DNA of 64,000 bases from assembly GCF_002950945.1 (NCBI RefSeq), contig NZ_CP012673.1, positions 11,050,501 through 11,114,500 of the forward strand, in the 5' to 3' direction. A model generated the notes under the pieces. It saw only the letters and a program-made list of their open reading frames with translations, was not told the origin of the DNA and did no database searches. This DNA comes from Sorangium cellulosum (GTDB taxonomy: Bacteria; Myxococcota_A; Polyangia; Polyangiales; Polyangiaceae). The position numbers and the translations under genes were made by a program. How positions within the stretch are numbered: the stretch's first letter is position 1; every line of letters begins with the position of its first letter. Of the stretch, positions 43,297 through 52,571 are shown one piece after another.

Positions 43297-43315
43297 GCGG
43301 ACGATCGTACGCATG
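43294..43315. promoter_or_regulatory. 22-bp near-palindrome at acetyltransferase start, TetR operator candidate
   Basis: Arms CATGCGGACGA and TCGTACGCATG match at 20 of 22 positions. It covers both possible start codons of the acetyltransferase gene, whose downstream partner encodes a TetR regulator. Binding here would block the operon's own expression. The absence of a ribosome site fits a leaderless transcript beginning beside the palindrome. Confidence 0.55.
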
Positions 43316-43451
43316 ATAAGAACGAGTGTCCACAACGCGGCCCAAAAAGATCGTCACGGTCGCGATCGCGGCCCGCGCCGGGAGGATCCCTGTCGCGTCT
43401 GCCCGCCTTCTGCGCTGACGGAGCGCTGGCCGGAAATGTGTTCTGTGAGGT

Positions 43452-43601
43452 TTACGCAGCGCTCGCGGGCCGCGCGGAGCGCCGGCACAGCCTCACCGGC
43501 GGCACGGGCTCCCGTGACCACGCGCGAGCCGTCCAGGCTTCACCCGCAGGCCCGCCGGCCAGCGCGATCGCGAGGAGAGGGACGAATCGGAGCTTCATCA
43601 T
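43452..43601 (-). pseudogene. frameshifted small secreted-protein remnant
   Basis: A 49-codon frame starts ATG-ATG at 43601 with a perfect GGAGG at 43608-43612 and encodes a signal peptide (MMKLRFVPLLAIALAGG). After it the frame becomes Arg/Pro-rich and stops at 43452. Another frame continues in a more protein-like way (LDGSRVVTGARAAGEA, LRAARERCVNLTEH) to about 43336, so a single frameshift near 43535 probably broke a short exported protein of about 85 residues. The family is not recognised. The remaining 43602-43963 stretch holds nothing I can support. Confidence 0.4.
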
Positions 43602-43963
43602 TCTTTACCTCCGCCGCCTTGATGTCTGTGGCATATAGGCCGTTCAGCAGGAAGTCCACGGCGCGTTGTATCACGGCCGCTCCGGCGCGTGGTGCATCGC
43701 TGGCCGCGCGCGCGGGCGGCTGCGAGGCGCCGTGTGCGAGGGCGGCGGCGGCGCGGACCGACGCCGCGCGGCACCCACCGATGCTCCGAGCGAGCGAGCC
43801 CGATGCATCGCGCGCAAGGGGCTCATGCGGCCTTCACTGGAAACGCACCGCGCTGCGCTCCAGAGCTCCAGACTGGTCACCTGGAGCACGGCATCCGGGG
43901 CTCTCCTGCATCAGGTTTCGCCAGACGTCGCTTTCATGCTCTTTCATCGGAGAGGTCCCGATC

Positions 43964-46900
43964 ATGGGTTTACACAGAACAGTATCGTTCGGATGGCTGG
44001 TACTGATCGTCTCCGGATGCACCCTGGGCGATCAGCCGGATGAGCCGGCGGACGGGATCGACGAGGCTCCCGTCATCGAAGACCGCGAAGAAGGCAAGTC
44101 GCTCCTCGACGAGATCCGGGCGCAGGTGAAGCCGAACGGCGCGGGCAGCGCCTCCGCGGTGCTCGTCGCCGCGCTCGGGAAGCGGGAGGGCGTCGCCTTC
44201 CAGCGCCGCGGCAGCAGCATCGAGGCCACGTTCTCGGGCGCGGAGCTCGGCCCGCTGAGCGCGAAGGTGGCGCTGCCCGGGAGCGCGGACGGGGCCTTCG
44301 AGCTCTCGAGCCTGGACTCGAGCCTCCGGGTGGCGGCGAGCCTCCGCGGCGCGCGCGCCGTGCCGGCGCAGGTCGCGGAGGGGCTCGTGCTCTACCCGGA
44401 CGCCGGGCCCGATGGACAGACGATCTTCCACCGCGTGAGCCCCCAGGGCACCGAGGACTATCTCACCCTCGAGGCGCCTCCCGCGAGCGGCGGGATCGTG
44501 TACGAAGTCGAGCTCTCCGGGGACGTCTCGGGGCTCAGGCTCGTCGAGAACACGCTCGAGTTCCTCGACGGCGCCTCGGTGCCCCGGCTGCGCGTCGCCG
44601 CCCCCTACCTCGTCGACGCGCGAGGTGAAGAGCACGCGGCGCAGCTCGAGGTCGAGGGGTGCGCGGTCGACCGCGCCCCGGCGGCGCCCTGGGATCGCGC
44701 CCCCACCCCGCCCGGCGCCGCGGCGTGTGACGTCGTGATCCGCTGGGACGGCGAGGACATCGCCTATCCAGCGGTCCTCGACCCGGCCTGGACCAGCACC
44801 GCGAGTCTGGCGTCCGCGCGCGCGCGGCACGCCGCGGCGGTGCTGAGCACGGGGCGAGTGCTCGTCGCCGGAGGCTCGAGCGCGAGCGGCGCGGCGCTGC
44901 AGAGCGCCGAGCTCTACGACCCTGCGACAGGCACCTGGTCGGCGACCGCCAGCATGGCGTTCGCGCGCGTCCAGCACACGGCGACGGTCCGGGCGAACGG
45001 CACGGTCGCGGTCGTCGGCGGCTGGAACTTCACCGCCGTGCACCAGAACGCCGAGGCGTACAACCCGGGCACCGGGACGTGGAGCAGCCTGCCCGCGCCG
45101 TCGGTCGGGCGGCGCCAGCACACCGCGACCCTGCTGCAGAACGGGGAGCTGCTCATCGCGGGCGGGCGCTCCAGCGCGGGCGAGCTCGCGAGCGCAGAGA
45201 CGTTATCGACGACCAACACCTGGAGCGCGACTGGCAATCTGCTGGCCGCGCAGGCGGCCCACACGGCCACGCTGCTCGGCGACGGCCGCGCGCTGCTCGT
45301 GGGCCTGAACGCGCCCACGGCGCAGATCTACGAGCCGGTAGCGCGCACCTTCAGCGCCACCGCCGGCTCAGCCGAGCCGCGGAAGGAGCACACGGCCACC
45401 TTGCTCTCCGACGGCAGCGTGCTCGTCGCGGGCGGCACGAACGCCGCGGGGGAGATCCTCAAGCGGACCGAACGTTACGACCCGGGCGCGAACCAGTGGA
45501 GCCGGGTCGGAGCCCTGAATCACGACCACGCGGAGCACACGGCGCATCGGCTCCCGGACGGCCGCGTGCTCGTCGTGGGCGGGCCGACCTCGGACGTCAG
45601 GACCGCGGTCGAGATCTATAACCCGACCTGGGGCACCTGGGCCCCCGCGGGGCCCGGGTCGCGCGCGCTCGCGCCGCGCAGCGCGCACGCGGCGGCCTTC
45701 GTGAACGGCAAGGTCCTCGTCGCGGGCGGGCTCCCGTCCGGCGCGAGCGCCCCGACCGCGAGCGCCGAGGTGTACGATCCGAGCGGCGGCGGCGTGACGG
45801 TGGCGGAGTACAAACTGCCGGCCTACCGCGATGCGGAGGTCAACCCGGACGCCGACGTCGAGCTGTGGGCGTCGCTCCACCGGCCGAGCACGCTCACGCC
45901 GGGGACACGGTATCCGCTGCTCGTCTTCCTCCACGGCAACCACGCGACCTGCGGCACGGCGACCAACCCGCGCTTCGACAACAACTCGAGCTACAGCCTC
46001 ACCGGCGCCTGCCCGGCGGGCTACATCGTCGTCCAGAACCACCGCGGTTATGACTACATGGCCGAGGAGCTCGCCGCCCGCGGCTTCTTCGTCGTGTCCA
46101 TCAACACGAACCGCGGCATCAACGCGCTCTCCGGCCCTGCGCACGACCCCTTCCTCATCCTCTCCCGCGGCCGGCTGGTCCTGCGGCACCTCGAGAAGCT
46201 GAGCCGGTGGGACAGCGGCGTCGAGGCGACGCCGGCGTCGCTCGGCGTCAGCCTGAACGGCCGCGTCGACTTCAGCGAGGTCGGGCTCCTGGGCCACTCG
46301 CGCGGCGGCGAGGGCGTGCGGCTGGCCTACGCCGAGTACCGCGGCGCCGGCGGGCCGTGGCCCGGCCGCATCGGGCCAGTCAACATTCGCGGCATCTTCG
46401 AGATCGGGCCGGTGGACCGCCGGATCCCGGGCGTCGAGCTGAACGCGCAGGAGACCCGCTGGAACGTGCTCCTGCCCGCGTGCGACCGCGATATCGTCGA
46501 TCTCGAGGGCGTCAAGGTGTTCGATCGCATGATCCAGATGCCGGAGTCGACGCCGCAGTTCAAGTCGACGTACCACGTGTGGGGAGCGAACCACAATTTC
46601 TACAACACGGAATGGCAGGTCGACGACACGCCGCCCGTGGGGTGCGTCAACCACACTCCGCTCTTCGTCCCTCTCTCGCGGGGATCCGCCGAGCAGCGGC
46701 AGACGGGGCTCTTCAGCGCGCTGTCGTTCTTCACCGCCAACGTCGGGACCGCGCGCGACGCGGCGGCCAACGCGCTGTTCGACCCCCGGTTCCCGCTGTC
46801 GCTCGGCTACCGTGTCCACCGCGGCTACCACCCCGGCGGCGACGAGAGCTACAGCATGGTCCTGGAGGACTTCGACAACCCGACGGGGACGAGCTCCCAC

Positions 46901-47764
46901 GGCCTCCCGAACGAGCAGAGCGCCAGCGTCTCCCTGGTTCACACCACGTCATCCCCGCATGACCCGAGCCTGTCGATCGCGCTCATCCAGTGGGAGGACC
47001 CGGGCGCGTCGACGTACTTCCAGTCGAACTGGCGGCCGATCGGCAGCGGGATCGATCTCACGAGCTACGAGAGCCTCGACCTCAGGGTCGACCGCGTGTC
47101 CGCCCTGAGCTCGCCCTCGCTCGGCTCCTTCCTCGTCGAGCTCGTCAACGCCGACAACACGCGTTCGAGCCCGGTGACGATCGACGAGTACGTCGATCTG
47201 CTCCCTCCGGCGCGCGCCATGTCGGTCTATCAGACGGCGCGTATCCCGCTCTCCGAGTTTGCGGGGGCGAACCTCGCCGCGGTGCGCGCCGTCCGCCTGG
47301 TGTTCACGACCGAGATGCTGAGCCCCATCGAGGTGGCGAACATCCGCGCCACGCGCACGCCGGAGAGCTTCGCCGCGCTGCAGAGCCTCGCGGCCGCGCC
47401 GATGCCGGCCATCACGAGCCCGGGCTCGGCGTCGGCCCGGAGCGCCGCGGCCGCAGGCCCCCGGCGCGTCACGCAAGGCAACGTCGTCCAGAGCGTCAAG
47501 CGCCGCGGCGCGGACGCCGTCGAGATCACCCTGTCGAGCCCGGTGTTCTTCGAGCCCAGGGCCCTCATCCTCGTGCTCACCGCCGGTCAGGAGCGGAGCA
47601 TCGAGAGCGAGCACCCGGGCGGGGATCTCTACACCGTTCGCTTCGTCCTGAGCCGCGACGTGTGGGACCGCCTCGGCGCCCGCGAGCGGCTCACGGTCAG
47701 TTATGGTGAGGGCTCTCCGGTCGAGTGGGATTTCGGAGCGCTCGACAAGGCCGCGCTCAAGTGA
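43964..47764 (+). CDS. kelch beta-propeller/alpha-beta hydrolase fusion lipoprotein
   Basis: A 1266-residue protein; GGAGAGG precedes the ATG at 43964. Lipobox LIVSGC at residues 14-19. Residues 40-270 are a beta-rich domain (VIRWDGEDIAYPAVLDPAW at its end, in parts). About 275-605 hold seven kelch motifs, each RHxATxLxxGxVLVAGG followed by a W/F-ending strand (GRVLVAGGSSASG, GELLIAGGRSS, GSVLVAGGTNAAG, GRVLVVGGPTSD), enough for one full propeller. About 640-900 are an alpha/beta hydrolase with HGNHATCG, nucleophile Ser in LLGHSRGGEGVRL, and YHVWGANHNFYN near the catalytic His. About 950-1130 are a carbohydrate-binding-like sandwich, then a linker and a small C-terminal domain. It is probably a surface esterase or lipase with substrate-binding modules. 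Confidence 0.88.
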   Translation: MGLHRTVSFGWLVLIVSGCTLGDQPDEPADGIDEAPVIEDREEGKSLLDEIRAQVKPNGAGSASAVLVAALGKREGVAFQRRGSSIEATFSGAELGPLSAKVALPGSADGAFELSSLDSSLRVAASLRGARAVPAQVAEGLVLYPDAGPDGQTIFHRVSPQGTEDYLTLEAPPASGGIVYEVELSGDVSGLRLVENTLEFLDGASVPRLRVAAPYLVDARGEEHAAQLEVEGCAVDRAPAAPWDRAPTPPGAAACDVVIRWDGEDIAYPAVLDPAWTSTASLASARARHAAAVLSTGRVLVAGGSSASGAALQSAELYDPATGTWSATASMAFARVQHTATVRANGTVAVVGGWNFTAVHQNAEAYNPGTGTWSSLPAPSVGRRQHTATLLQNGELLIAGGRSSAGELASAETLSTTNTWSATGNLLAAQAAHTATLLGDGRALLVGLNAPTAQIYEPVARTFSATAGSAEPRKEHTATLLSDGSVLVAGGTNAAGEILKRTERYDPGANQWSRVGALNHDHAEHTAHRLPDGRVLVVGGPTSDVRTAVEIYNPTWGTWAPAGPGSRALAPRSAHAAAFVNGKVLVAGGLPSGASAPTASAEVYDPSGGGVTVAEYKLPAYRDAEVNPDADVELWASLHRPSTLTPGTRYPLLVFLHGNHATCGTATNPRFDNNSSYSLTGACPAGYIVVQNHRGYDYMAEELAARGFFVVSINTNRGINALSGPAHDPFLILSRGRLVLRHLEKLSRWDSGVEATPASLGVSLNGRVDFSEVGLLGHSRGGEGVRLAYAEYRGAGGPWPGRIGPVNIRGIFEIGPVDRRIPGVELNAQETRWNVLLPACDRDIVDLEGVKVFDRMIQMPESTPQFKSTYHVWGANHNFYNTEWQVDDTPPVGCVNHTPLFVPLSRGSAEQRQTGLFSALSFFTANVGTARDAAANALFDPRFPLSLGYRVHRGYHPGGDESYSMVLEDFDNPTGTSSHGLPNEQSASVSLVHTTSSPHDPSLSIALIQWEDPGASTYFQSNWRPIGSGIDLTSYESLDLRVDRVSALSSPSLGSFLVELVNADNTRSSPVTIDEYVDLLPPARAMSVYQTARIPLSEFAGANLAAVRAVRLVFTTEMLSPIEVANIRATRTPESFAALQSLAAAPMPAITSPGSASARSAAAAGPRRVTQGNVVQSVKRRGADAVEITLSSPVFFEPRALILVLTAGQERSIESEHPGGDLYTVRFVLSRDVWDRLGARERLTVSYGEGSPVEWDFGALDKAALK

Positions 47765-47807
47765 TCACGAGCGACCACGAGCGCGCCGTGACGGCCGCAG
47801 CGTAAAC

Positions 47808-48635
47808 TTACGCCGCCAGCGTCTCGGTCAACTTCCAGAGCCGCTCCTGCGCGACCTCGTCGAGCGCCACCTTCGCGGCCGGTATGGCGCGGCTCTTCTC
47901 GAAGTACTCCCCCGTCACCTCGGCGAGCTCCGGCGCCGTCGCCACGTGCAGCGAGCACGCGGCGCCCTGCTCGGGCGTGAGCATGAACAGGTGGGCGAGC
48001 TTCACGAGGAGCTTTGGAAAGTTGCGCGAGAGCTCCGTCGCGACCACGCCGGGATGGACCGCGTTGACCGTGACGCCGGTGCCCGCGAGCCGCCGCGCGA
48101 GCGCCTTGGTGAAGAGCACGTTCGCGAGCTTCGACTGGTTGTACGCCGCCATCCCGCTGAACTTCCGCCGCTCGAACTGCAGATCTTCCCACTCCATCCG
48201 GCCGCGGTAATGCAGCCTCGAGGACAGGACCACGACGCGCGACGGCGCGCTCTGCTTGAGCATCGGGAGGAGCTCCTGCGTGAGCAGCCACGTCCCCACG
48301 TGGTTCACCCCGAACGTCGTCTCGAGCCCATCCTTGGTCGTGCTGCGCGAGCCTCCCCACACCCCCGCGTTGTTGACGAGGACGTCGAGGCGCTCGTGCG
48401 TCGCGCGGAATCTCTCCGCGAACGCGCGGATGCTCGCCTTGCTCGCGAGATCCAGCGCGTTCACCTCGACGTCCGTGCGGCCGGTGGTGCGCGCGATGTC
48501 GTCGCGCGCGGCCTCCCCCTTGACCGTGTCGCGGCACGCCAGCACCACCTTCGCGCCGCGCTGCGCGAGCCCGCGCGCCGTCTCCTTGCCAATCCCCGTG
48601 TTGCCCCCGGTGACGATGCAGACCTTCCCGTTCAT
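47808..48635 (-). CDS. short-chain dehydrogenase/reductase (retinol dehydrogenase-like)
   Basis: A 275-residue classical SDR. I chose the ATG at 48635 because it begins directly at the Rossmann strand (MNGKVCIVTGGNTGIGKETA) and GAGAGA precedes it. NADP-binding TGGNTGIG, Arg in ACRDTVKGEA, VNNAGVW, catalytic Ser in VVVLSSRLHY, and YNQSKLANVLF (Tyr-x3-Lys) are all present, with VHPGVVATEL after them. This resembles the retinol dehydrogenase/WW-oxidoreductase-like group that reduces or oxidises hydrophobic alcohols. Substrate unknown. It is divergent from the alpha/beta hydrolase 234 bp away. Confidence 0.92.
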   Translation of the reverse strand: MNGKVCIVTGGNTGIGKETARGLAQRGAKVVLACRDTVKGEAARDDIARTTGRTDVEVNALDLASKASIRAFAERFRATHERLDVLVNNAGVWGGSRSTTKDGLETTFGVNHVGTWLLTQELLPMLKQSAPSRVVVLSSRLHYRGRMEWEDLQFERRKFSGMAAYNQSKLANVLFTKALARRLAGTGVTVNAVHPGVVATELSRNFPKLLVKLAHLFMLTPEQGAACSLHVATAPELAEVTGEYFEKSRAIPAAKVALDEVAQERLWKLTETLAA

Positions 48636-48868
48636 GCTGTGATCTCTCTCAGGTTCCCGTGGCGAGCGCAAGGCCGGCACGCGCCGCGTGCGCCCCGAAC
48701 GCAACCCATTGAGCTGCCGCGGTCGTGGCGCGATGTCGCCGGCGGCTGCGCTCCGCCACGCTCCGGAGAGACCGCGGCGGAGTGGACCTGGGCTATCGGG
48801 CCGCAGGAGGAGGGCCGCCCCCGGCGCGCGCCGGTGAGAGGTCTCTCGTGGTATCGTCGGTGAGGTTC

Positions 48869-49777
48869 ATGGAAGGCTCGGTTCTGCGGCACGTCGTGGC
48901 GAGGGACGGGACGCGCATCGCGTGGCACACGCACCAGCGCCCGGGCGACGAGGAGCGGCTGCGCGATCGAGCGCCCATCGTCCTCACGAACGGGCTGAGC
49001 ACGACGGAGAACTTCTGGAAGCACCTCGTCAGCGCGCTGGCGACGACGACCCGCCTGGTCCACTGGAGCTACCGGGGCCACGGGCAGAGCGAGACGGCGC
49101 GCTCGGGCGACTACGCCGTTCGGACCCACACGGACGACCTCCTCCGGGTGACAGAGGCGGTCCGCGCAGACGGCACGTTCGCCGGCGCGCCGGTGCACAT
49201 CGCCTTCTCCATGGGTGTCACGGTGCTTCTCGAGCTCTATCGCCGCCGCCCTGATCTCGTGCGCGCGATGGTGCTCATCGCCGGCGGCGCCGATCACCCC
49301 TACGCCTCGAGCGCCGCCTTCCGGATCCCCGGCACGCGCGGGGTCGTCCGCGGGGCGCTGCGGACGGCGGCCCCCATCGCCTCTCGCATCGCGCCGGTCG
49401 TGCGCCGCATCACGGCGTCCAGGGCCATCTTCCCCCTGGGCCGGGCCGCGGGCGTCTTCGGGCCCGAGGCGCCGCGGGACGAGCTGGAGCACTTCCTCCG
49501 CGCCGTCGGGACCATGGACCCTCACGCTTACTGGGAGTCTCTACGGTCGCTGATGGAGGCGCGCGCGTCGGACGTCCTTCCCCATGTGCGGGTGCCCGTC
49601 CTGGTGATCGCGCCGGAGCGGGACGTCATGGCCTTGCGGGCCGATCTCGACACGTTGCGCCGCCTCATCCCGGGTGCCGAGTGGATGGTCGTTCCCCGCA
49701 CAGGCCACGCGATGCTGCTCGAGGCAGGGGGCGTGGTGTCGGCGCGCATCCGGGAGTTCTTGCTCGGTCTGCGGTAG
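48869..49777 (+). CDS. alpha/beta hydrolase
   Basis: A 302-residue soluble alpha/beta-hydrolase. The ATG at 48869 follows GGTGAGG at good spacing. Oxyanion strand IVLTNGLSTTENFW; HWSYRGHGQSE; nucleophile elbow HIAFSMGVTVLLEL (A-F-S-M-G, with Ala in place of the first Gly); catalytic Asp in VLVIAPERDVMAL; catalytic His in VPRTGHAMLLE. The cap (VVRGALRTAAPIASR, IFPLGRAAGVFG) is helical. It resembles haloperoxidase/esterase-like members; substrate unknown. It ends 55 bp before a convergent lipoprotein gene, with a shared hairpin between them. Confidence 0.9.
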   Translation: MEGSVLRHVVARDGTRIAWHTHQRPGDEERLRDRAPIVLTNGLSTTENFWKHLVSALATTTRLVHWSYRGHGQSETARSGDYAVRTHTDDLLRVTEAVRADGTFAGAPVHIAFSMGVTVLLELYRRRPDLVRAMVLIAGGADHPYASSAAFRIPGTRGVVRGALRTAAPIASRIAPVVRRITASRAIFPLGRAAGVFGPEAPRDELEHFLRAVGTMDPHAYWESLRSLMEARASDVLPHVRVPVLVIAPERDVMALRADLDTLRRLIPGAEWMVVPRTGHAMLLEAGGVVSARIREFLLGLR

Positions 49778-49784
49778 CGGTGTC

Positions 49785-49827
49785 GGCGCGCCCCGGCCAC
49801 GGCGGCTCGCGATCGCGCCGGGGCGCC
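49785..49827. terminator. bidirectional terminator hairpin
   Basis: GGCGCGCCCCGGC and GCGCCGGGGCGCC pair with one bulge around a 17-base loop. It fills the gap between the convergent stops at 49777 and 49832. Confidence 0.55.
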
Positions 49828-49831
49828 TCGT

Positions 49832-52039
49832 TCAGCGGGCCTGCGCGGGGCCCACCTCGGCGGGGCCGCCCGGGCTCGCGACCGCGCTCCGCATGAACTG
49901 CATGGCGAGCCTCGCGGCGTCGTCCTCGTGGAAGAGGACGAAATGGCCATCTTCCCCGAGCCTCGCGGGCACCTGCACGAACGCCGCGGTGGCCTGTCCG
50001 CCGGCGAGGTTGCCGCTGAGCGGTCGTTCCGGCTGCGCGGCGCGGAGGAAGGGGAGCACATCCGCGGTCGCGCGGACCGGGCGGAGCGGGGTCGCGCCCA
50101 GCGCGATGGCCAGGGCGACGGCGGTCTCGGGCGGAGTGTACGTGTCGGTGAGGCCGCCGTAATGGAGCACGTTCTGGGGCCTCCGGCCGGGCAGCGGCTC
50201 GCGGTAGAGGCGCGCGTAGCTCTGCGGATCCACGGGATCGATGAGGCCCTGCACGAGCGTCATGAAGGGGTGGAACTCGGTGAGCTCGCCGCTCCGGAGC
50301 CCCAGCGCGGCCCCGATGAACGGCATGACCGGGAGGTCGTTGCGGCGGAGGATGCCGAGGCGCACGTCGCCGCCGCATCCCGAGAGGATCACGCCGCGAA
50401 AGAGGGGATCGAGCGCCGCCTGCACCGCCGCCGACTGGCTGCCTTGCGAGTGGCCGGCGAGGAGGATGCGCTCCTTGTCGAAGCGGGGCGCCGCGCGGCC
50501 GGGGATCTTTCGCAGGAGCGGGACGCCGCCCCCTGGGCGCGTCGCTCTCGAGAGATCCGTGCCGACGATCACCCGCGCGAGCAGGCTCGCGTCGACGCCG
50601 GCCTGGCGCAGGTTGTCGCGCGTCGCCGCGGGGTTGAGCGGGTTGTAGAAGGCGAGCTCCGGCCCGAGCTTCTGACCGCGGAAGAGGCCCGCGGGGATGC
50701 CCGCGAGGGAGAGGACCCCGGCGTACCGGCTGCCGGGGCGCGCGCCGAGCGCGTCGGCGCCGCCGTGCAGCGGCTGATCGGTGGAGACGGCGGCGATGCC
50801 CTGGCGGGCGGCCCAGCCCGCGAAGTTGTCCTCACCGAGGAACGTGGTCGCGTCGCCGCCGGTGCCGTGGGCCGTGACCAGCAGCGGAAAGCCGCCGGGC
50901 GGCGGGGGGCTTTTCGGCACGGTCAGCACATACCGGGCGCGGAGGAGGCCGCCGCACGTATCGGCTCGATGACGCGACCCCGGAGGGACCTCGACGACGC
51001 GCGGCGCGCCGTCGTCGCCGAGCGCAAGGGCGCCGCCTCCGGAGAGGAATGGGGCGTCGGCGATCCGCGATTGGAAGTTCGGTGTGCAGTAATGCCCGGC
51101 GATCGTGAAATAGGAGCGGTGCACCGCGGGGCCCCGCGGATCGGTCTGCCACGCGGCGCTGAGCAGCCTCGGGCCGAGCGCGGGCGGCAGATGCGTCGCC
51201 GCGTCGAAGAGCCGCTCGGAGACGGCGTGCGGCGTGCCCGTGCGGAAGAGCGCCACGGCGGCGATCTCGGCGCGCGAGAGCCCGCCGGAGGCGAGGTAGT
51301 TCAGGGGCTCGGCATGCAGCGCGCGGGCGCGCTCCTCGCTCGGGTCGGGGAGCGGGGCAGTCCATTTGGTCTTCTCGAGATCGAGCGTGGTGCCGAGCGG
51401 CTGTCCGGCCGGATCGCCGAGATCGCGCCGGACGACGGCGAGGTGGAGCGTGCCCGGCCGGAGCACGACGCCGGGGATCGGCTTGGCGGCGAGCGTGCCT
51501 GCGGGGATGAAGCGGAGCGGAGATGGGAAGTAACGGAGCTCGAGGGGGATGAACGCGCCGCGGTCGGGGCTCTGTGGGTCGACGTCCACGAGGAACACGG
51601 GGGAGAAGAGCGACGTGGTGTCGGCCGGGCGGGCGGGGAGGCGGTGGACGTCCGGTGGTGACGAGAAGTGGAAGTAGAGGGAGGGTGTGATGGAGAAGCC
51701 GGTGCTGTCGGACTCGGCCGTTGCGAGGTAGGTGGAGATAAGCACCTTGCCGGCTCCGGGGAAGGTGCTCCAGTCGATGGCTCCGTCCGCGCGGCGCAAG
51801 AGCTCGCTCGGCCACGGGAGAGCGTAGAACGGGGGCGGGCCGCGGCGCGGGATCTGGAAGTCGACGCGGGAGGAGCCCGGGAGGGCGTGATCCGGGGTGT
51901 AAGGCGCGAGGGGATCGAGCGGCGCGGCGTGGGAGGCGCCGCCGCCGGGCGGTGTGGGGGTGCAGGCGAAGAGCGACGCGGGGAGCGCGATCGCGGCGAG
52001 GAGAGGGCGCCTCGGGCCGGGGCGGGAGCGAAGGCGCAT
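49832..52039 (-). CDS. large alpha/beta-hydrolase lipoprotein
   Basis: A 735-residue exported protein. The start at 52039 gives a basic signal peptide with lipobox LFAC (MRLRSRPGPRRPLLAAIALP); longer upstream starts do not. Residues about 40-330 form an unnamed beta-rich domain found in myxobacterial lipoproteins (FQIPRRGPPPFYALPWPSELL, in parts: RRGPPPFYALPWPSE, FPGAGKVLISTYL). About 390-700 are an alpha/beta hydrolase: PLLVTAHGTGGDATTF, nucleophile Ser in LLAGHSQGSQSAAV, ILSGCGGDV, and a late His in GEDGHFVLFHEDDA. Probably a lipase- or esterase-type enzyme at the cell surface. Substrate unknown. Confidence 0.85.
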   Translation of the reverse strand: MRLRSRPGPRRPLLAAIALPASLFACTPTPPGGGASHAAPLDPLAPYTPDHALPGSSRVDFQIPRRGPPPFYALPWPSELLRRADGAIDWSTFPGAGKVLISTYLATAESDSTGFSITPSLYFHFSSPPDVHRLPARPADTTSLFSPVFLVDVDPQSPDRGAFIPLELRYFPSPLRFIPAGTLAAKPIPGVVLRPGTLHLAVVRRDLGDPAGQPLGTTLDLEKTKWTAPLPDPSEERARALHAEPLNYLASGGLSRAEIAAVALFRTGTPHAVSERLFDAATHLPPALGPRLLSAAWQTDPRGPAVHRSYFTIAGHYCTPNFQSRIADAPFLSGGGALALGDDGAPRVVEVPPGSRHRADTCGGLLRARYVLTVPKSPPPPGGFPLLVTAHGTGGDATTFLGEDNFAGWAARQGIAAVSTDQPLHGGADALGARPGSRYAGVLSLAGIPAGLFRGQKLGPELAFYNPLNPAATRDNLRQAGVDASLLARVIVGTDLSRATRPGGGVPLLRKIPGRAAPRFDKERILLAGHSQGSQSAAVQAALDPLFRGVILSGCGGDVRLGILRRNDLPVMPFIGAALGLRSGELTEFHPFMTLVQGLIDPVDPQSYARLYREPLPGRRPQNVLHYGGLTDTYTPPETAVALAIALGATPLRPVRATADVLPFLRAAQPERPLSGNLAGGQATAAFVQVPARLGEDGHFVLFHEDDAARLAMQFMRSAVASPGGPAEVGPAQAR

Positions 52040-52223
52040 GGTGCAGCGAGCGCAGCATAGCACCGCCGGGAACCCCGGGCAGGGTAGGTGCACCAGGGAC
52101 ATCGGCGCACGCGCCTGAAGAGCTCGGGAGCCGCGGCGGCCAGCACGCCAGGCCAGCAGGGTTGTCTCAATCCCCCAGCCGGATCGCCAGACCGTCGTCC
52201 CCCCAGCACATGGCCAGATCCGT

Positions 52224-52571
52224 TCAGTAGTAGAAACCCCAACAGGGATCGTAGTGCGTTCCCCATCCACGCGACTGGCAGAATTCCTCAGCGCGAGCGT
52301 TACACTGCCCGTAACCGATCACATCTTCCGAACCGACACCTTCACGCGTGCTATGGAACTGGCAACGAGTTATACAATACTGGTACAAACCGCCATTCCC
52401 GTCCCATCCCTCGCAGTACCACGTGAGCGCTTCTTGTGCGGTGCCGACCTCCTCCGCAGCCGAGTCTGCCTCGCCTTTGACGATGGCACCTTCATCGGCT
52501 GGTGCTCCGATGCACGCCGCGAACACTACAGACGACGCAACACCCAACACACAACGAAGATAACCCTTCAT
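52224..52571 (-). CDS. small cysteine-rich lipoprotein
   Basis: A 115-residue exported protein with ATG at 52571 and a strong AGGAGG 5 nt before it. A signal peptide with lipobox SVVFAAC (Cys at about 18) is followed by an acidic linker (EGAIVKGEADSAAEEVG) and a C-terminal core of about 60 residues with six cysteines (TWYCEGW, QYCITRC, YGQC, EFCQSRGW, DPCWGFYY), likely three disulfides. There are many aromatic residues. The family is not recognised; the architecture resembles small secreted toxin, inhibitor or surface peptides. Local GC is clearly lower than in neighbouring genes, which suggests recent acquisition. Confidence 0.8.
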   Translation of the reverse strand: MKGYLRCVLGVASSVVFAACIGAPADEGAIVKGEADSAAEEVGTAQEALTWYCEGWDGNGGLYQYCITRCQFHSTREGVGSEDVIGYGQCNARAEEFCQSRGWGTHYDPCWGFYY

